The notes under the pieces: model-generated
Told to the model about the DNA's origin: nothing
What the model saw: the letters and a program-made list of their open reading frames with translations, nothing else
Database searches by the model: none
Origin: Rubripirellula tenax
GTDB taxonomy: Bacteria > Planctomycetota > Planctomycetia > Pirellulales > Pirellulaceae
DNA length: 64,000 nucleotides
Direction of reading: 5' to 3'
Assembly (NCBI RefSeq): GCF_007860125.1
Contig: NZ_SJPW01000005.1
Span: 432,065-496,064, forward strand
In this document: one piece after another, positions 27,201-35,260 of the stretch
How the letters are laid out: each line of letters opens with the position of its first letter
Position numbering within the stretch: the first letter of the stretch is position 1
Translations under genes and position numbers: made by a program

Positions 27201-28369
27201 ATACAGGTAACGAAAGACTTATCCACACGATCGAAAGCGTTGACTTGACGGCGTGGGGCGGTGAGGACCGAGTTCTGAGGGTTGAATTCTACGGAAGCCA
27301 ATTCGGTTACGACTGGTTAGAATTCACGAACACGGCCGCCAGCGTCGCTGGCCGTAGCGTGGCTTACCGCGGCGCCGGCGCGACTTACGGCGAAGGCATG
27401 ACCGATCCAAACAAGTCGGCGCTGCGCGGCTACGGTGCCGCGGCATCGATGGCCAACTACACCAATTACTCACGGGGACTCAACCGAGTCATCGTCGACA
27501 TCGACAACCTGCCGGCGACGACACTGGCGGCATCGGACTTCGAATTTCGGGTCGGCAACACCGAGGACTTTGGCAACAACCTCGCATGGACGTCCATGCC
27601 GTCTTCGGCGATCGACGTGGCACCGCTCGCGGGTACGACCAAACGCGTCACCATCGACTGGCCTCATCAAGCCATCATGAACAAGTGGCTGGAAGTCACC
27701 ATCAAGGCAAACGCCAACACCGGGCTCACTCAAAACGATGTGTTTTATTTCGGCAATCAAGTCGGTGACATCAACGGGTCCACGTCAGCTTCGAAGCATG
27801 TGACGGTCAACGCGTTTGACACGTTGGGCGTTCGATTCAACCAGAGCCCCACCAGCAACAGTGTCGGGATCGACAACATCTATGACATCGACCGCAACGG
27901 ATCGGTCAACGCCTTCGATACATTGGGCGTCCGATTCAACCAGATGCCGTCGGGCGGGTTGATGATGATCACGTTGCCGCCGGCTGCGGCGCCGGTCGCT
28001 GCCAGTTTTGCAAACGCCGCGCAACAGAATCCAAACAATGCACTGGACGTCAACGGGGATGGTCAGGTCACGGCGCTGGACGCCTTGATGGGGATCAACT
28101 TCCTTGGACAAACCATTGCCTCATCCGAGTTGACGGGTTCTGCAAGACGCCCGTCGTCCGCCAACTTCTATGATGTCAACGGTGACGGTCTGGTCACGGC
28201 ACTGGATAGCTTGCGGATCATCAACAAGCTTGGACGATCGTCCGACCAGCTAGCCGAGCAGATGTTCATTCCCCAACTTGAATCGATATCCGATGATCTC
28301 GATTGGGTTTCTGATCGCCAGCGGCAGCAAGTCGGTTTCATCGATCTAGCGCTGATCGCTTGGAACTGA
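24218..28369 (+). CDS. Large surface protein: beta-helix, CBM-like and dockerin-type domains
   Basis: A 1383-residue protein. The basic N-terminus contains RLIVERLESRALLAAG, a motif common at the start of large secreted planctomycete proteins. Residues about 40-225 are beta-rich; about 270-720 resemble a pectate-lyase-like parallel beta-helix (VVQLGAGDFPINDQVN-like segments). About 893-1037 resemble a CBM6-type carbohydrate-binding module ending YDWLEFTN. Two dockerin-type regions end the protein: 1181-1246 (VNAFDTLGVRFNQ twice) and 1276-1343 (DVNGDGQVTALDAL and DVNGDGLVTALDSL), which keep calcium-loop Asp/Asn residues. A role in binding or cleaving polysaccharide is inferred. No catalytic residues were assigned. 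A candidate RNA leader lies upstream. Confidence 0.85.
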   Translation: MYSSFQSVTLQDAMLHKKKKRRRLIVERLESRALLAAGIDVALYEFTTHDPSNGVLHLFSSDTHASTTASDITSSLFLGFTGNGDPPRGLALGGAFDETSEPTPAGGQNDYLEFTIAPDAGFELSLSRFAMQVRKNDPNSKDSYSVYFDNDPGAGGDNFTTKILSQTIFSEDIFETLDVDLESVAMLANQTTPITFRVYSWGTVGLGTARLDNIRVQAVAETSSGSIYAYYGDSERLINPLDELGNRVADFSTAGYKYGNSPIPDVTQSIAAARVVNVSPIAGDNTAHIQAAIDQVEAMSLDANGFRGIVQLGAGDFPINDQVNILGSGVVLRGVGDGDDPLVDTILRGTGTAKRSLVVVGPSAGFASGIGGTTHNIVDKYVPVGATSFNVDSTTNWSVGDPVVVRRPSTADWIADIGMDSIPPRSDGSTVNQWAPGSYDQLYERVITRIEGDRVFLNAPLMNAFELQYGGGTIFRYTFPRINNVGIENIRGKSDFVGAEDEDHANTFIELQAVEDAWVSNVTGQHFVFATVHATSRSIRVTVDDAQSLDPVSIVTGGRRYPFNADGQFILMKNLYSEFGRHDFVNNARTRNRGPNVFLDAVAVNSFSSTGPHQSWSTGTLYDTVKTDNLIEARNRGNFGSGHGWGGANFVFWNTVADTNIVQNPPTAQNWLIGAIGSVIEETRFGPQPSGNYDSIGSPIDFGDPNNPTNSLYVAQRNEANSYADTQLAEYVIGDYDLGAYDSAGSVDTVIADPAWLSTITANTSTTILSSMDGGDQDGILPISFAPQLTTNEVIVSALVSIGIRDLDDATTGEVWIDSVADRRSFASLGILASPTFNRTQTVTLELTGAELSAFADGRLDLAVSDAVVDWLNVQLVIGEQTALIEQTVQDGTRVLVEEFDNGGPFVAYYDSTQGNAGGQARPDEDVDLYAASIVLGNIADGEWLEFSRDIVPGVYDIDVRAWSTNANPKGVRILIAENSSTQSFTELGSIDVPDTGNERLIHTIESVDLTAWGGEDRVLRVEFYGSQFGYDWLEFTNTAASVAGRSVAYRGAGATYGEGMTDPNKSALRGYGAAASMANYTNYSRGLNRVIVDIDNLPATTLAASDFEFRVGNTEDFGNNLAWTSMPSSAIDVAPLAGTTKRVTIDWPHQAIMNKWLEVTIKANANTGLTQNDVFYFGNQVGDINGSTSASKHVTVNAFDTLGVRFNQSPTSNSVGIDNIYDIDRNGSVNAFDTLGVRFNQMPSGGLMMITLPPAAAPVAASFANAAQQNPNNALDVNGDGQVTALDALMGINFLGQTIASSELTGSARRPSSANFYDVNGDGLVTALDSLRIINKLGRSSDQLAEQMFIPQLESISDDLDWVSDRQRQQVGFIDLALIAWN

Positions 28370-28459
28370 GAATCATGGGCCAGCCCTGTCAGCCTTCGTG
28401 AACGCCTGCCTCGGAAGATTGAATCACCGCGACGGCGGCTAAAATCCAATGTACACCCG

Positions 28460-28639
28460 CTACTTTGCTGCGGATTTGAGTTCAGCGAATCGTTTCCGCA
28501 TGCCTTCCAACTGGGACGTGAAAGCGGGATCCGACGAAAGGTCATTCTCTTCGATCGGATCGCTTTTTAAATCGAACAGTTGTTCTCGTTCAAACTCGGG
28601 CCAATAGAAGTACTTCCAGTCCTTGCGTACCAGTGCCTC
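28460..28639 (-). pseudogene. C-terminal remnant of a sulfatase gene
   Basis: On the minus strand about 60 codons up to the stop at 28460 encode a typical sulfatase C-terminus ([19 protein letters not shown], then DPIEENDLS). No upstream sulfatase sequence exists here: the similarity stops near 28640, where the 15-bp repeats and transposase-associated sequence begin. The rest of the gene is not found on the far side of the transposase either. It looks like a gene cut by an insertion or deletion. Confidence 0.75.
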
Positions 28640-28652
28640 CGACGCAGGTGGC

Positions 28653-28682
28653 GAGCCAAATGGGGCCGAGCCAAATGGGGCC
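28653..28682. repeat. Tandem 15-bp direct repeat at the transposase upstream edge
   Basis: Two perfect 15-bp copies, 28653-28667 and 28668-28682, mark the junction between the sulfatase remnant and the transposase leader. They could be an element end or target-derived. Confidence 0.7.
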
Positions 28683-28757
28683 ACCCATAAATTGTTGACC
28701 GCGAGGGGCGAATTTGCTAGTTTTTTGCCTTCCCCACCCATCCAAGGACTCAAGCTC

Positions 28758-29843
28758 ATGCCTCGCAAACCTCGCCATGAAGTCGCTGATCCTGCCGAAG
28801 TCCAGGTCTTTCATGCCGTCCAACGATGCGTCCGGCGAGCCTTTCTTTGCGGTGAAGATCATTTCACGGGTCAGTCTTTTGAACACCGACGGGGATGGAT
28901 TCGTGAGCGATTGGAGTTTCTTGCCAGTGCCTTTGGGATTGACTGCCTGACTTACACGGTGCTCAGCAATCACCTGCATCTTGTCTTGCGAAGCCGCCCG
29001 GATGTGGTGGCCGCGTGGAGCGATGTCGAAGTGGCGAAACGCTGGCTGCGACTTTTTCCCCATCGCCGAAAGAAGGATGGCTCGCCGGAAACTCCTACCC
29101 AGCCTGAGCTTGACATGATCGTCAATCAACCCGAAGTGCTTGCCGAACGGCGCCGGCGGTTGTCGGACGTGAGCTGGTGGATGCGTTGCACGGCAGAAAA
29201 CATCGCCCGCCGGGCCAATCGTGAAGACGAGTGTACCGGCAGATTCTGGGAGGGACGTTTTAAGCTACAAGTCCTGCTAGATGAAGCAAGTTTGCTGGCT
29301 TGTGCTGCTTACGTCGATTTAAATCCGATTCGTGCGGCCATCGCGGAAACTCCCGAAGCCAGCGATTACACCGGAGCGAAGGACCGGATCGATGATCTGG
29401 CCGAACGGGCGGATCGGACTCGCGTTAGCACTTATCAATGGGAGCGAAGTCGACGTCGGCGACGCAGCGGATGGATGAGCCCGATCGAAATCAACGAGAA
29501 GAACGAGAAGGATGATCCGGTCGGGCCTTGCTTGGATTCATCGGGGCGTCGAGCGAGTGAGAAAGGGTTCCTGGGCGTGTCACTCGCTCGCTACTTGGAA
29601 CTGCTCGACTGGACGGGGCGTCAGCTTCACGTGAAGAAGGTTGGCACAATTCCGGACCACCTTGCACCGATCCTCAGTCGTATCGGGCTTGATGCAGCGG
29701 GCTGGTGTGACGTGGTATCAAGGTTTGGTCGGATGTTCAAACGGGCGGCCGGAACGCCGGAGAGCTTGACGCAAGAAGCGATCCGCAGCGGTCAGTGCTG
29801 GCTGTGTGCGAACGAGAACCCACTGGGCATGTCGTCGGATTAG
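28758..29843 (+). CDS. REP-associated tyrosine (Y1/HUH) transposase
   Basis: A 361-residue protein of the IS200-like Y1 family as found in RAYT proteins. Seen: [14 protein letters not shown] near the start, the HUH metal-binding motif [10 protein letters not shown] (about residues 75-84), and [15 protein letters not shown] followed by [11 protein letters not shown] (about 160-195), the RAYT signature with the catalytic Tyr region. The C-terminal 150 residues are family-specific. The chosen ATG at 28758 gives the typical N-terminus MPRKPRHE; an upstream extension runs through the repeats. The protein is intact and may be active or domesticated. Confidence 0.88.
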   Translation: MPRKPRHEVADPAEVQVFHAVQRCVRRAFLCGEDHFTGQSFEHRRGWIRERLEFLASAFGIDCLTYTVLSNHLHLVLRSRPDVVAAWSDVEVAKRWLRLFPHRRKKDGSPETPTQPELDMIVNQPEVLAERRRRLSDVSWWMRCTAENIARRANREDECTGRFWEGRFKLQVLLDEASLLACAAYVDLNPIRAAIAETPEASDYTGAKDRIDDLAERADRTRVSTYQWERSRRRRRSGWMSPIEINEKNEKDDPVGPCLDSSGRRASEKGFLGVSLARYLELLDWTGRQLHVKKVGTIPDHLAPILSRIGLDAAGWCDVVSRFGRMFKRAAGTPESLTQEAIRSGQCWLCANENPLGMSSD

Positions 29844-30035
29844 CAAAGCGGATTGGTTGTCACGTCGTGGGATGGTTCTGCTCAGCAGTGTAGCCACAGG
29901 GCTGCACTTGCGGATCTTGTTCTATTCCAAAGCCATCGCTTCTGGTCCTCCAGAAACGGGAAACCCGGTGGACCGATGACTCCGCTTTTGGGATTTGAAC
30001 TGCAAAAAAAAGAGGTCGCAAAAGTACAGGGTACA

Positions 30036-30057
30036 CCCTGCGAGCGGAGTCGCAGGG
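30036..30057. repeat. REP-like palindrome downstream of the transposase
   Basis: A perfect 8-bp inverted repeat (30036-30043 with 30050-30057) and a six-base loop GCGGAG, within the 311-bp gap 29844-30154. The rest of that gap holds no convincing gene. RAYT transposases act on such palindromes. A palindrome of similar core (GCGAGCGG) occurs at 59967-59982. Confidence 0.55.
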
Positions 30058-30154
30058 CCACTTGGGTGAAGCGATGCCCGTTGACGTCATTTCGGTGTTG
30101 TTGTGTTTTCGCCGTTTTGATAATGCTTGGGTTTCACGGAAACCAAATTCAACC

Positions 30155-32827
30155 ATGGCAGCGACTCCCAAGCCCGACGATTCGGCTGCGACACCGGCGC
30201 GGCCTAGCGACAAAGTCACGACAATGCTGATGATGGGTGCTGCATTGGCAGCCATCGGCGGGTTCGCCGTGCTGTTCTCGCTGTGGTGGCGCAGTGGAGT
30301 CACTGATTCCTACGAAATCCTTCGGATTGCCGCACAAGAATTCGTTGCCGGCCGCCCCATTTTGGCTGGTGAATTGGCCGAAACGGTACGATTTGCTGGC
30401 GAAATCGACAAACCCGATGCCAACGCGGAAGAACAAGCACCGCCCGAAGGCGAAGCTCCACCCGAGCCTGAACTGCCGCCCAATGATCCTGATGCCGAAC
30501 CAACCGCCGAAGAGATCGCGGCAGCGGAAGAGGCCGAGAGATTTCAAGAGTGGGTACGGCTTCGCGACTTTTTGGTCGGTGCTGGAAAAGTCGCCAAGGC
30601 ACAAGCGTTGGCCGATTTTCGTGAGCGACGCCAGCAGTTAATCGAGGCCGCCGCCGCTTTGGCAGCAGCACAAAAATCAGGATTTCCGGCCGGTCGCCAA
30701 ACGGAGGGCCATCGGATGCTGGGCGAAGCCTACTTCCAATTGGGCCGATACGCCGACGCGGCAGAAACACTGTCAGAAGCCGTTCGGTTGGACCCGACGC
30801 TTCGTCGTCCGCTGCTGCCGACGATTGCCGAGTCCCAACTGCGGACACGCGGCCCGTCGATCGAGCCCGCTCTGGCGACGATCGAAGAACACATCGCCGA
30901 CGGTTCTTTGAACGTGCAACAAGCGTGGGCGGCCGAATTGATCCGCTTGCGAGCGTTGGTGGAATTGAAACGCTACGCTCAGGCCAAAGAGGGAATCACG
31001 ACCGCGCTGTCGAAACCCGCTAATCCCGACGTCCTACTGCAAGCCGAAGAAGCCGACTTTCGCGATGAAGTCCGCTTGCTCGCCGCGATCATCAACGTCC
31101 AGCAGGCGACAACACGATACGGCGCCATGCCGAACGATCCGAGCGAGAATCGTAGCCAAGCGATCACCGATCTGGCCGACACAATGAACACACTGGGTGA
31201 ATTGCAACGTGAAGCACCACCCAAAACGTCCGCCATGGCTCGGCTTTGGTTGGCAAGGAGTTTTTTGATTCAAGGCGAACTGGACGAGGGATTGAGTCAT
31301 TTGACGTCGGTCCGCGGCCAACGTCCCTTCGCTGCCGAAGGCATCCTTGGCGGATTGGAAGAAATCGAATTACTCGCGCACCAAGGACGAGGCGTCGAGG
31401 TACTGCAGACGACACGATACATGATGCGTGAAATCGGTGACGAGAGTGGATTTGATGCCGACGCCGTCACGTTTGACGAGTTCAAACGACGGATGTTTTC
31501 GGCGATCGAGGCTCTGCGTCAAACCGGTGACTTTGCCAATGCGATCGATACCGCAAGGTCGTTGCCGCCCCTGTTTGACAAGGCGGATGCTTTGATGCAG
31601 GAAGCCGTCGGATACAGCGAATGGGCCGACGCAACGCTACGCGAAGGTACCAACGTGTCGGGCCAAGTGGTCCGCGCCGCTTCGATCTTGGCGCGGTCGC
31701 GATACCGAGCCTCTGGGGATGCGTACGCGCAAGCAGCCGAATTAAAATTCGATACCGAGCAATACGTGTCTGCGCAGTGGTCCGCTATCGAAGCGTATCA
31801 AAAGGGTCGTCACTTTCGCCGAAGCGTTCGATTGCTGGAACCTTATTTAAGATACGAACAACGGACACGGCAACCACGCGGGTTGGTTGCGTATGGACGC
31901 GCGTTGTTAGCCGAAGGCGACGAAAACAAAGCGATCGCGGCGTTGGAAGAGTGCATTGTCGAGTATCCGCGAGATCCGCTCCGCTATGACGCTCGGTTGC
32001 TGATCGCTCAAGCACACGCCGAACGTCGCGAGCCCGAGAAAGCGATCAAGTACTTGATGGACAATTTGCGAGACGGCGAACTGACCCCGCAAAGCCCGGC
32101 GTGGCGCGACTCGTTGATCCAACTGGGCGAAATGCGCTACGAGGAAGCGTTCCGGAATCACTTGGCCGCAGAGCAAGGCACCCCTGCCCAGCGCATCGAG
32201 TTGATGAGACAGAATCAACCGATCTTGGAAGAAGCCATCCGCTATCTCGAGCAATCGGTCGAACGCTACGGAATCCCCAACGCACTCAATGCCGCCTACT
32301 TGGCCGCCCGCGCACACTCACTGGCCGCGGATTGGCCGCGAATTGAAGCCGAATCACCGGAAATTCTTGACGCGGCGAAACGTTCGCTTCGCGCTCAAGC
32401 CGACCAAGAACTGCAAGTCGCCTTGAACAGCTTCATCGATCTGAGAACTGACTTGGCCGCTCGCGAAGAAGAACTACGACTTCCGTTCAACGAAGAAGCC
32501 ATCCTTCGCAACTGCTTTCTGGCAGAGGCGGAAACACTGAAACGGATGAACCGCTTCGACGACGCGGCGACCGCGTACCGAACCATTGAGCTTCGCTACA
32601 TGAACGAACCAACTGCCTTGGAAGCGATTCTTGGCAGAGCCGCTTGTATGAACGAGATGGGGCGTCCGGACGAATCGAATCTTCTTGTCCGTCAAGCATC
32701 AATCGTACTCGGCCGCATTCCAAACGAATGGAACGATCGCTTTGCCGAAACGACGCGGTTCGATCGACTCGGATGGGAACAGTACTTGGCGTGGATGAAC
32801 ACGCGAATCGAAAACGGTGGCGTGTGA
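30155..32827 (+). CDS. Membrane-anchored TPR-repeat protein
   Basis: An 890-residue protein with one N-terminal membrane helix (about 22-44, MLMMGAALAAIGGFAVLFSL) and a long helical part with tetratricopeptide-like repeats (first clear one near residues 185-220, GEAYFQLGRYADAAETL). A Glu/Pro-rich acidic linker lies at about 90-135. TPR arrays mediate protein contacts; export or assembly scaffolding is possible. It sits directly before the flagellar genes (FlgN-like starts 58 bases later), so a role in flagellar assembly is plausible but inferred. ATG 30155 is chosen because the upstream extension is not hydrophobic and reads through the palindrome region. Confidence 0.8.
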   Translation: MAATPKPDDSAATPARPSDKVTTMLMMGAALAAIGGFAVLFSLWWRSGVTDSYEILRIAAQEFVAGRPILAGELAETVRFAGEIDKPDANAEEQAPPEGEAPPEPELPPNDPDAEPTAEEIAAAEEAERFQEWVRLRDFLVGAGKVAKAQALADFRERRQQLIEAAAALAAAQKSGFPAGRQTEGHRMLGEAYFQLGRYADAAETLSEAVRLDPTLRRPLLPTIAESQLRTRGPSIEPALATIEEHIADGSLNVQQAWAAELIRLRALVELKRYAQAKEGITTALSKPANPDVLLQAEEADFRDEVRLLAAIINVQQATTRYGAMPNDPSENRSQAITDLADTMNTLGELQREAPPKTSAMARLWLARSFLIQGELDEGLSHLTSVRGQRPFAAEGILGGLEEIELLAHQGRGVEVLQTTRYMMREIGDESGFDADAVTFDEFKRRMFSAIEALRQTGDFANAIDTARSLPPLFDKADALMQEAVGYSEWADATLREGTNVSGQVVRAASILARSRYRASGDAYAQAAELKFDTEQYVSAQWSAIEAYQKGRHFRRSVRLLEPYLRYEQRTRQPRGLVAYGRALLAEGDENKAIAALEECIVEYPRDPLRYDARLLIAQAHAERREPEKAIKYLMDNLRDGELTPQSPAWRDSLIQLGEMRYEEAFRNHLAAEQGTPAQRIELMRQNQPILEEAIRYLEQSVERYGIPNALNAAYLAARAHSLAADWPRIEAESPEILDAAKRSLRAQADQELQVALNSFIDLRTDLAAREEELRLPFNEEAILRNCFLAEAETLKRMNRFDDAATAYRTIELRYMNEPTALEAILGRAACMNEMGRPDESNLLVRQASIVLGRIPNEWNDRFAETTRFDRLGWEQYLAWMNTRIENGGV

Positions 32828-32885
32828 TGAACCGATTCTGTCGCGACGACCACGCGAAAATGAAACCAAACCCAAGGACGGACTG

Positions 32886-33335
32886 ATGAATGCAACGGAA
32901 CTGAGTGAACTGTTCGAACGACGTTTCGACATGTTGTCACAACTGCTGGAACTTAGCGAGAAACAGATCAAAGCGATCGATGAAAATCGAATGAGCGATC
33001 TGATGCGAATTCTGTCGGACAAACAGCAACCTATCACTCAATTGGTCCAGATCGGCCAATCGCTGGCAAACGCGGTCGGTGAGGATCCGACGGCTCGCGT
33101 TTGGAGTTCGCCGGAAGAACGCCAACGGTGTCGAAACCAGCAACAACAATGCGAATCAATGCATGATCAGTTGCTGGCAATCGAGGCAGACTGCGAAGTA
33201 AAGCTGGTGGCCAACCGCGCATCGGCTCAAGAGAAGTTGCAGCGACATGACAGCGTTCGTGTTGCCGCGACCAGCTATGCCCAGTCCCAGAACGCACCCC
33301 CATCCGGTGGCAGCTTGGACCTTTCAAGCAACTGA
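32886..33335 (+). CDS. FlgN-like flagellar export chaperone
   Basis: A 149-residue predominantly helical protein (LFERRFDMLSQLLELSEKQ near the start, then coiled-coil to about residue 125) of the size and helical layout of FlgN/FliT-type chaperones, which hold hook-filament junction proteins before export. Identity rests on composition and on its place at the head of the flagellar run, so it is tentative. AAGGA lies 8 bases before the ATG. Confidence 0.6.
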   Translation: MNATELSELFERRFDMLSQLLELSEKQIKAIDENRMSDLMRILSDKQQPITQLVQIGQSLANAVGEDPTARVWSSPEERQRCRNQQQQCESMHDQLLAIEADCEVKLVANRASAQEKLQRHDSVRVAATSYAQSQNAPPSGGSLDLSSN

Positions 33336-33513
33336 GCCGAACCGTAACGACGCGTTCACGTCACGTTGCGATCTGAATCCCAGAAAAATTCTCATCCGAT
33401 CGGACTTGCGTTCAAGTCGCGCCGGTGGGTATCAGCCAAGATGAAGTTCTTTGCGGCCATGGAATGGCCCGAACGATAAACATATCCGTCACCGAAGGAA
33501 TCGGAGACCTATC

Positions 33514-33942
33514 ATGACAAATCATTGGATCGACCCGAAAACGAGCCATACTTTAGCCGTTCTTGTGGAATCCGTGACGGTGCCTTTGTTGATCAAGCAT
33601 GCCGGCCCGGTGTGTTTGGAATTGGACATTGATGTTTCCGTCCGAGTACCGGCCGATGCAGGCCGAATCGTGGACGTCGTTCAATCGCTGGTTGGACAAG
33701 CCTTGGCGGAAATGTCCGACGGCGGCGACCTAACCATCACCGCATGTGAGACGGCTGACTCCGTCGAGCTTGAATTCGCCGACACGGGGCGCGACGTGGA
33801 TCGCCGTGCCAAAAGCCGACCGTTGGCGGTCGCAGCCATCGGCGGATTGATCGATTGGAAGAACTGTCCCCAAGGTGGCGGCAGCGTAACAGTCACCATT
33901 CCTCGCAGCGCGGCTTCCGTCACGCGCCGCAAAGCAGCATAA
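33514..33942 (+). CDS. Degenerate histidine-kinase-type ATPase domain protein
   Basis: A 142-residue protein resembling only the ATP-binding half of sensor histidine kinases. The N-box region VVQSLVGQALAEMSDGGDL (54-72) has Gln where Asn normally binds Mg. The G1 box reads FADTGRD (88-94) where DxGxG is expected, and a GGGSVTVTIP end (121-130) matches the G2 strand. No phosphoacceptor histidine domain or membrane segment is present. It lies between flgN-like and flgB; AAGGA precedes flgB inside its last codons. Likely a pseudo-ATPase or anti-sigma-like switch protein; function unknown. Confidence 0.65.
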   Translation: MTNHWIDPKTSHTLAVLVESVTVPLLIKHAGPVCLELDIDVSVRVPADAGRIVDVVQSLVGQALAEMSDGGDLTITACETADSVELEFADTGRDVDRRAKSRPLAVAAIGGLIDWKNCPQGGGSVTVTIPRSAASVTRRKAA

Positions 33943-33955
33943 GGAGCATCGGCCG

Positions 33956-34357
33956 ATGCAAGGCATCTTTGGCGGCACGCCCATCGCTGCGCTCGAGCAC
34001 ACGTTGCAGTTTGCTCAGCGCCGTCACGAATTGCTGGCTGGCAACCTCGCCAACCTCGATACGCCGGGCTACCGATCCAGAGATCTGGACATCCACGAGT
34101 TTCAAAACGCGTTGGCCGAATCGATCGACACTGCCAATCGCCCCGTTTCGCATTCCACCGGCCCCTATACGCGTGACGATCTGTTTTCCGGTCCTCGCGC
34201 CGCGACCGAGCAAGTCGTCTTTCACGACGGCAGCGACGTGTCCATGGAACATCAAGTCACCGAAATTGCAAAGAACCAACACCTACACGGACTGGCCATC
34301 ACAACGATGAGGAGCCAATTCGCACTACTGCGTGCGGCGATCACCGAACGCGCTTAA
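33956..34357 (+). CDS. flgB: Flagellar basal-body rod protein FlgB
   Basis: A 133-residue proximal rod subunit. The rod-family N-terminal pattern ALEHTLQFAQRRHELLAGNLANLDTPGY is visible in pieces (NLANLDTPGY at about 30-39), with the C-terminal helix (residues 95-130) rich in Ala, Leu and Arg. SD AAGGAG lies close upstream. It is exported by the flagellar type III system. flgC follows after 99 bases. Confidence 0.95.
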   Translation: MQGIFGGTPIAALEHTLQFAQRRHELLAGNLANLDTPGYRSRDLDIHEFQNALAESIDTANRPVSHSTGPYTRDDLFSGPRAATEQVVFHDGSDVSMEHQVTEIAKNQHLHGLAITTMRSQFALLRAAITERA

Positions 34358-34456
34358 GCGACGCAACGTGACGTCCGGTGACGCAGCAGAAAACCACTGC
34401 CAATAGCACCGACCCACGTTTTAAAAACGCAAGACTCAAACCCTGGTTTCCAAATC

Positions 34457-34876
34457 ATGTTAAAAGCTCTCGACATCAGCACGTCGGCCTTGGTGGCCCA
34501 GCGAACGCGATTGAACGCGGTTTCGGGGAACATTGCCAACATGTCTTCGTTGACGGATGAAACTGGAAAACCGAACCCCTACCAAGCTCGCGAAGTGATC
34601 TTCCAAACCGACGACACGATGTCCATTTCGGGAGCCGCCGGCGTCAAAGTTGCGGATATTAAGTCGAACGACGCCGAACCGCTGCACCGTTATCAACCCA
34701 ATCATCCCTTGGCGATCAAAGAGGGGAAATGGAAAGGCTACGTCGCTTATCCAAACATCGACCTGACAACCCAGATGGTCGATGCACTTGAATCCACGCG
34801 TGCCTATGAAGCCAACGTCGGCGTTATGGAAATCACCAAGAACCTCAGTCGCGAAACCCTTACGATCCTCGCCTGA
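34457..34876 (+). CDS. flgC: Flagellar basal-body rod protein FlgC
   Basis: A 139-residue proximal rod protein. NIANMSSLTDETGKPNPY (25-42) and the C-terminal YPNIDLTTQMVDALESTRAY (about 97-116) are diagnostic. Its TGA overlaps the fliE start (ATGA), suggesting translational coupling. Confidence 0.96.
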   Translation: MLKALDISTSALVAQRTRLNAVSGNIANMSSLTDETGKPNPYQAREVIFQTDDTMSISGAAGVKVADIKSNDAEPLHRYQPNHPLAIKEGKWKGYVAYPNIDLTTQMVDALESTRAYEANVGVMEITKNLSRETLTILA

Positions 34877-35199
34877 TGAGACCGATTGCCGGAATCCAAC
34901 CGCCCGCGCGACCCGCATCGCCATTCGGACCGCTCCAAAAGATCGGCACCGGACCATCGCCCGCAGGCGCATCCGGAATCGATTCGTTTGCGAATCTGCT
35001 GGGCAACCAAGTCAAAAGCGTCAATACGATGCAAGTCGACGCCAACGAAATGGTTCACACGATGCTGACCGGCGGCAACGTCAACGAAGCGGAAGTGTTG
35101 ACATCGGTCCAGAAAGCCGATCTCGCGTTTCGCATGCTGCTGCAGGTAAGGAACAAGTTGTTGGAAGCCTACCGCGAAGTTCAACAAATCCAGATCTGA
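34876..35199 (+). CDS. fliE: Flagellar hook-basal body complex protein FliE
   Basis: A 107-residue MS-ring/rod adaptor. The C-terminal SVQKADLAFRMLLQVRNKLL followed by EAYREVQQIQI is the family signature. The first 30 residues are Pro/Gly-rich. The start overlaps the flgC stop by one base, and fliF follows after 61 bases. Confidence 0.95.
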   Translation: MRPIAGIQPPARPASPFGPLQKIGTGPSPAGASGIDSFANLLGNQVKSVNTMQVDANEMVHTMLTGGNVNEAEVLTSVQKADLAFRMLLQVRNKLLEAYREVQQIQI

Positions 35200-35260
35200 C
35201 ATTTCGAATCGACTTCTTGAGACACTTGTTATCCTGCCCGACAACTGATTTTCTTCACCC

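Larger units (their letters stand above)
28653..30057 (+). mobile_element. Putative RAYT-type insertion region
   Basis: The region holds the Y1 transposase, a short direct repeat at the left and a palindrome (30036-30057) at the right. The boundaries are inferred from the end of the sulfatase remnant and the REP-like hairpin. No clean terminal inverted repeats were found, as expected for HUH elements. Confidence 0.4.

Noticed and set aside
28460-28768. 102-codon minus-strand frame as an intact small gene
   Set aside because: The C-terminal 60 residues are a sulfatase end, but the N-terminal part is encoded by repeats and transposase leader; it is better explained as a truncated pseudogene.
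29976-30012. tRNA T-arm-like sequence on the minus strand (GTTCAAATCC)
   Set aside because: The flanking bases do not form a T stem (TGCAG against CCCAA) and no acceptor or anticodon arm is present.
33442-33479. Sigma-28-like promoter before the HATPase-like gene (TGAAGTTC ... AACGATAA)
   Set aside because: The spacer is 22 bases where about 11 is required, and the -10 match is partial.
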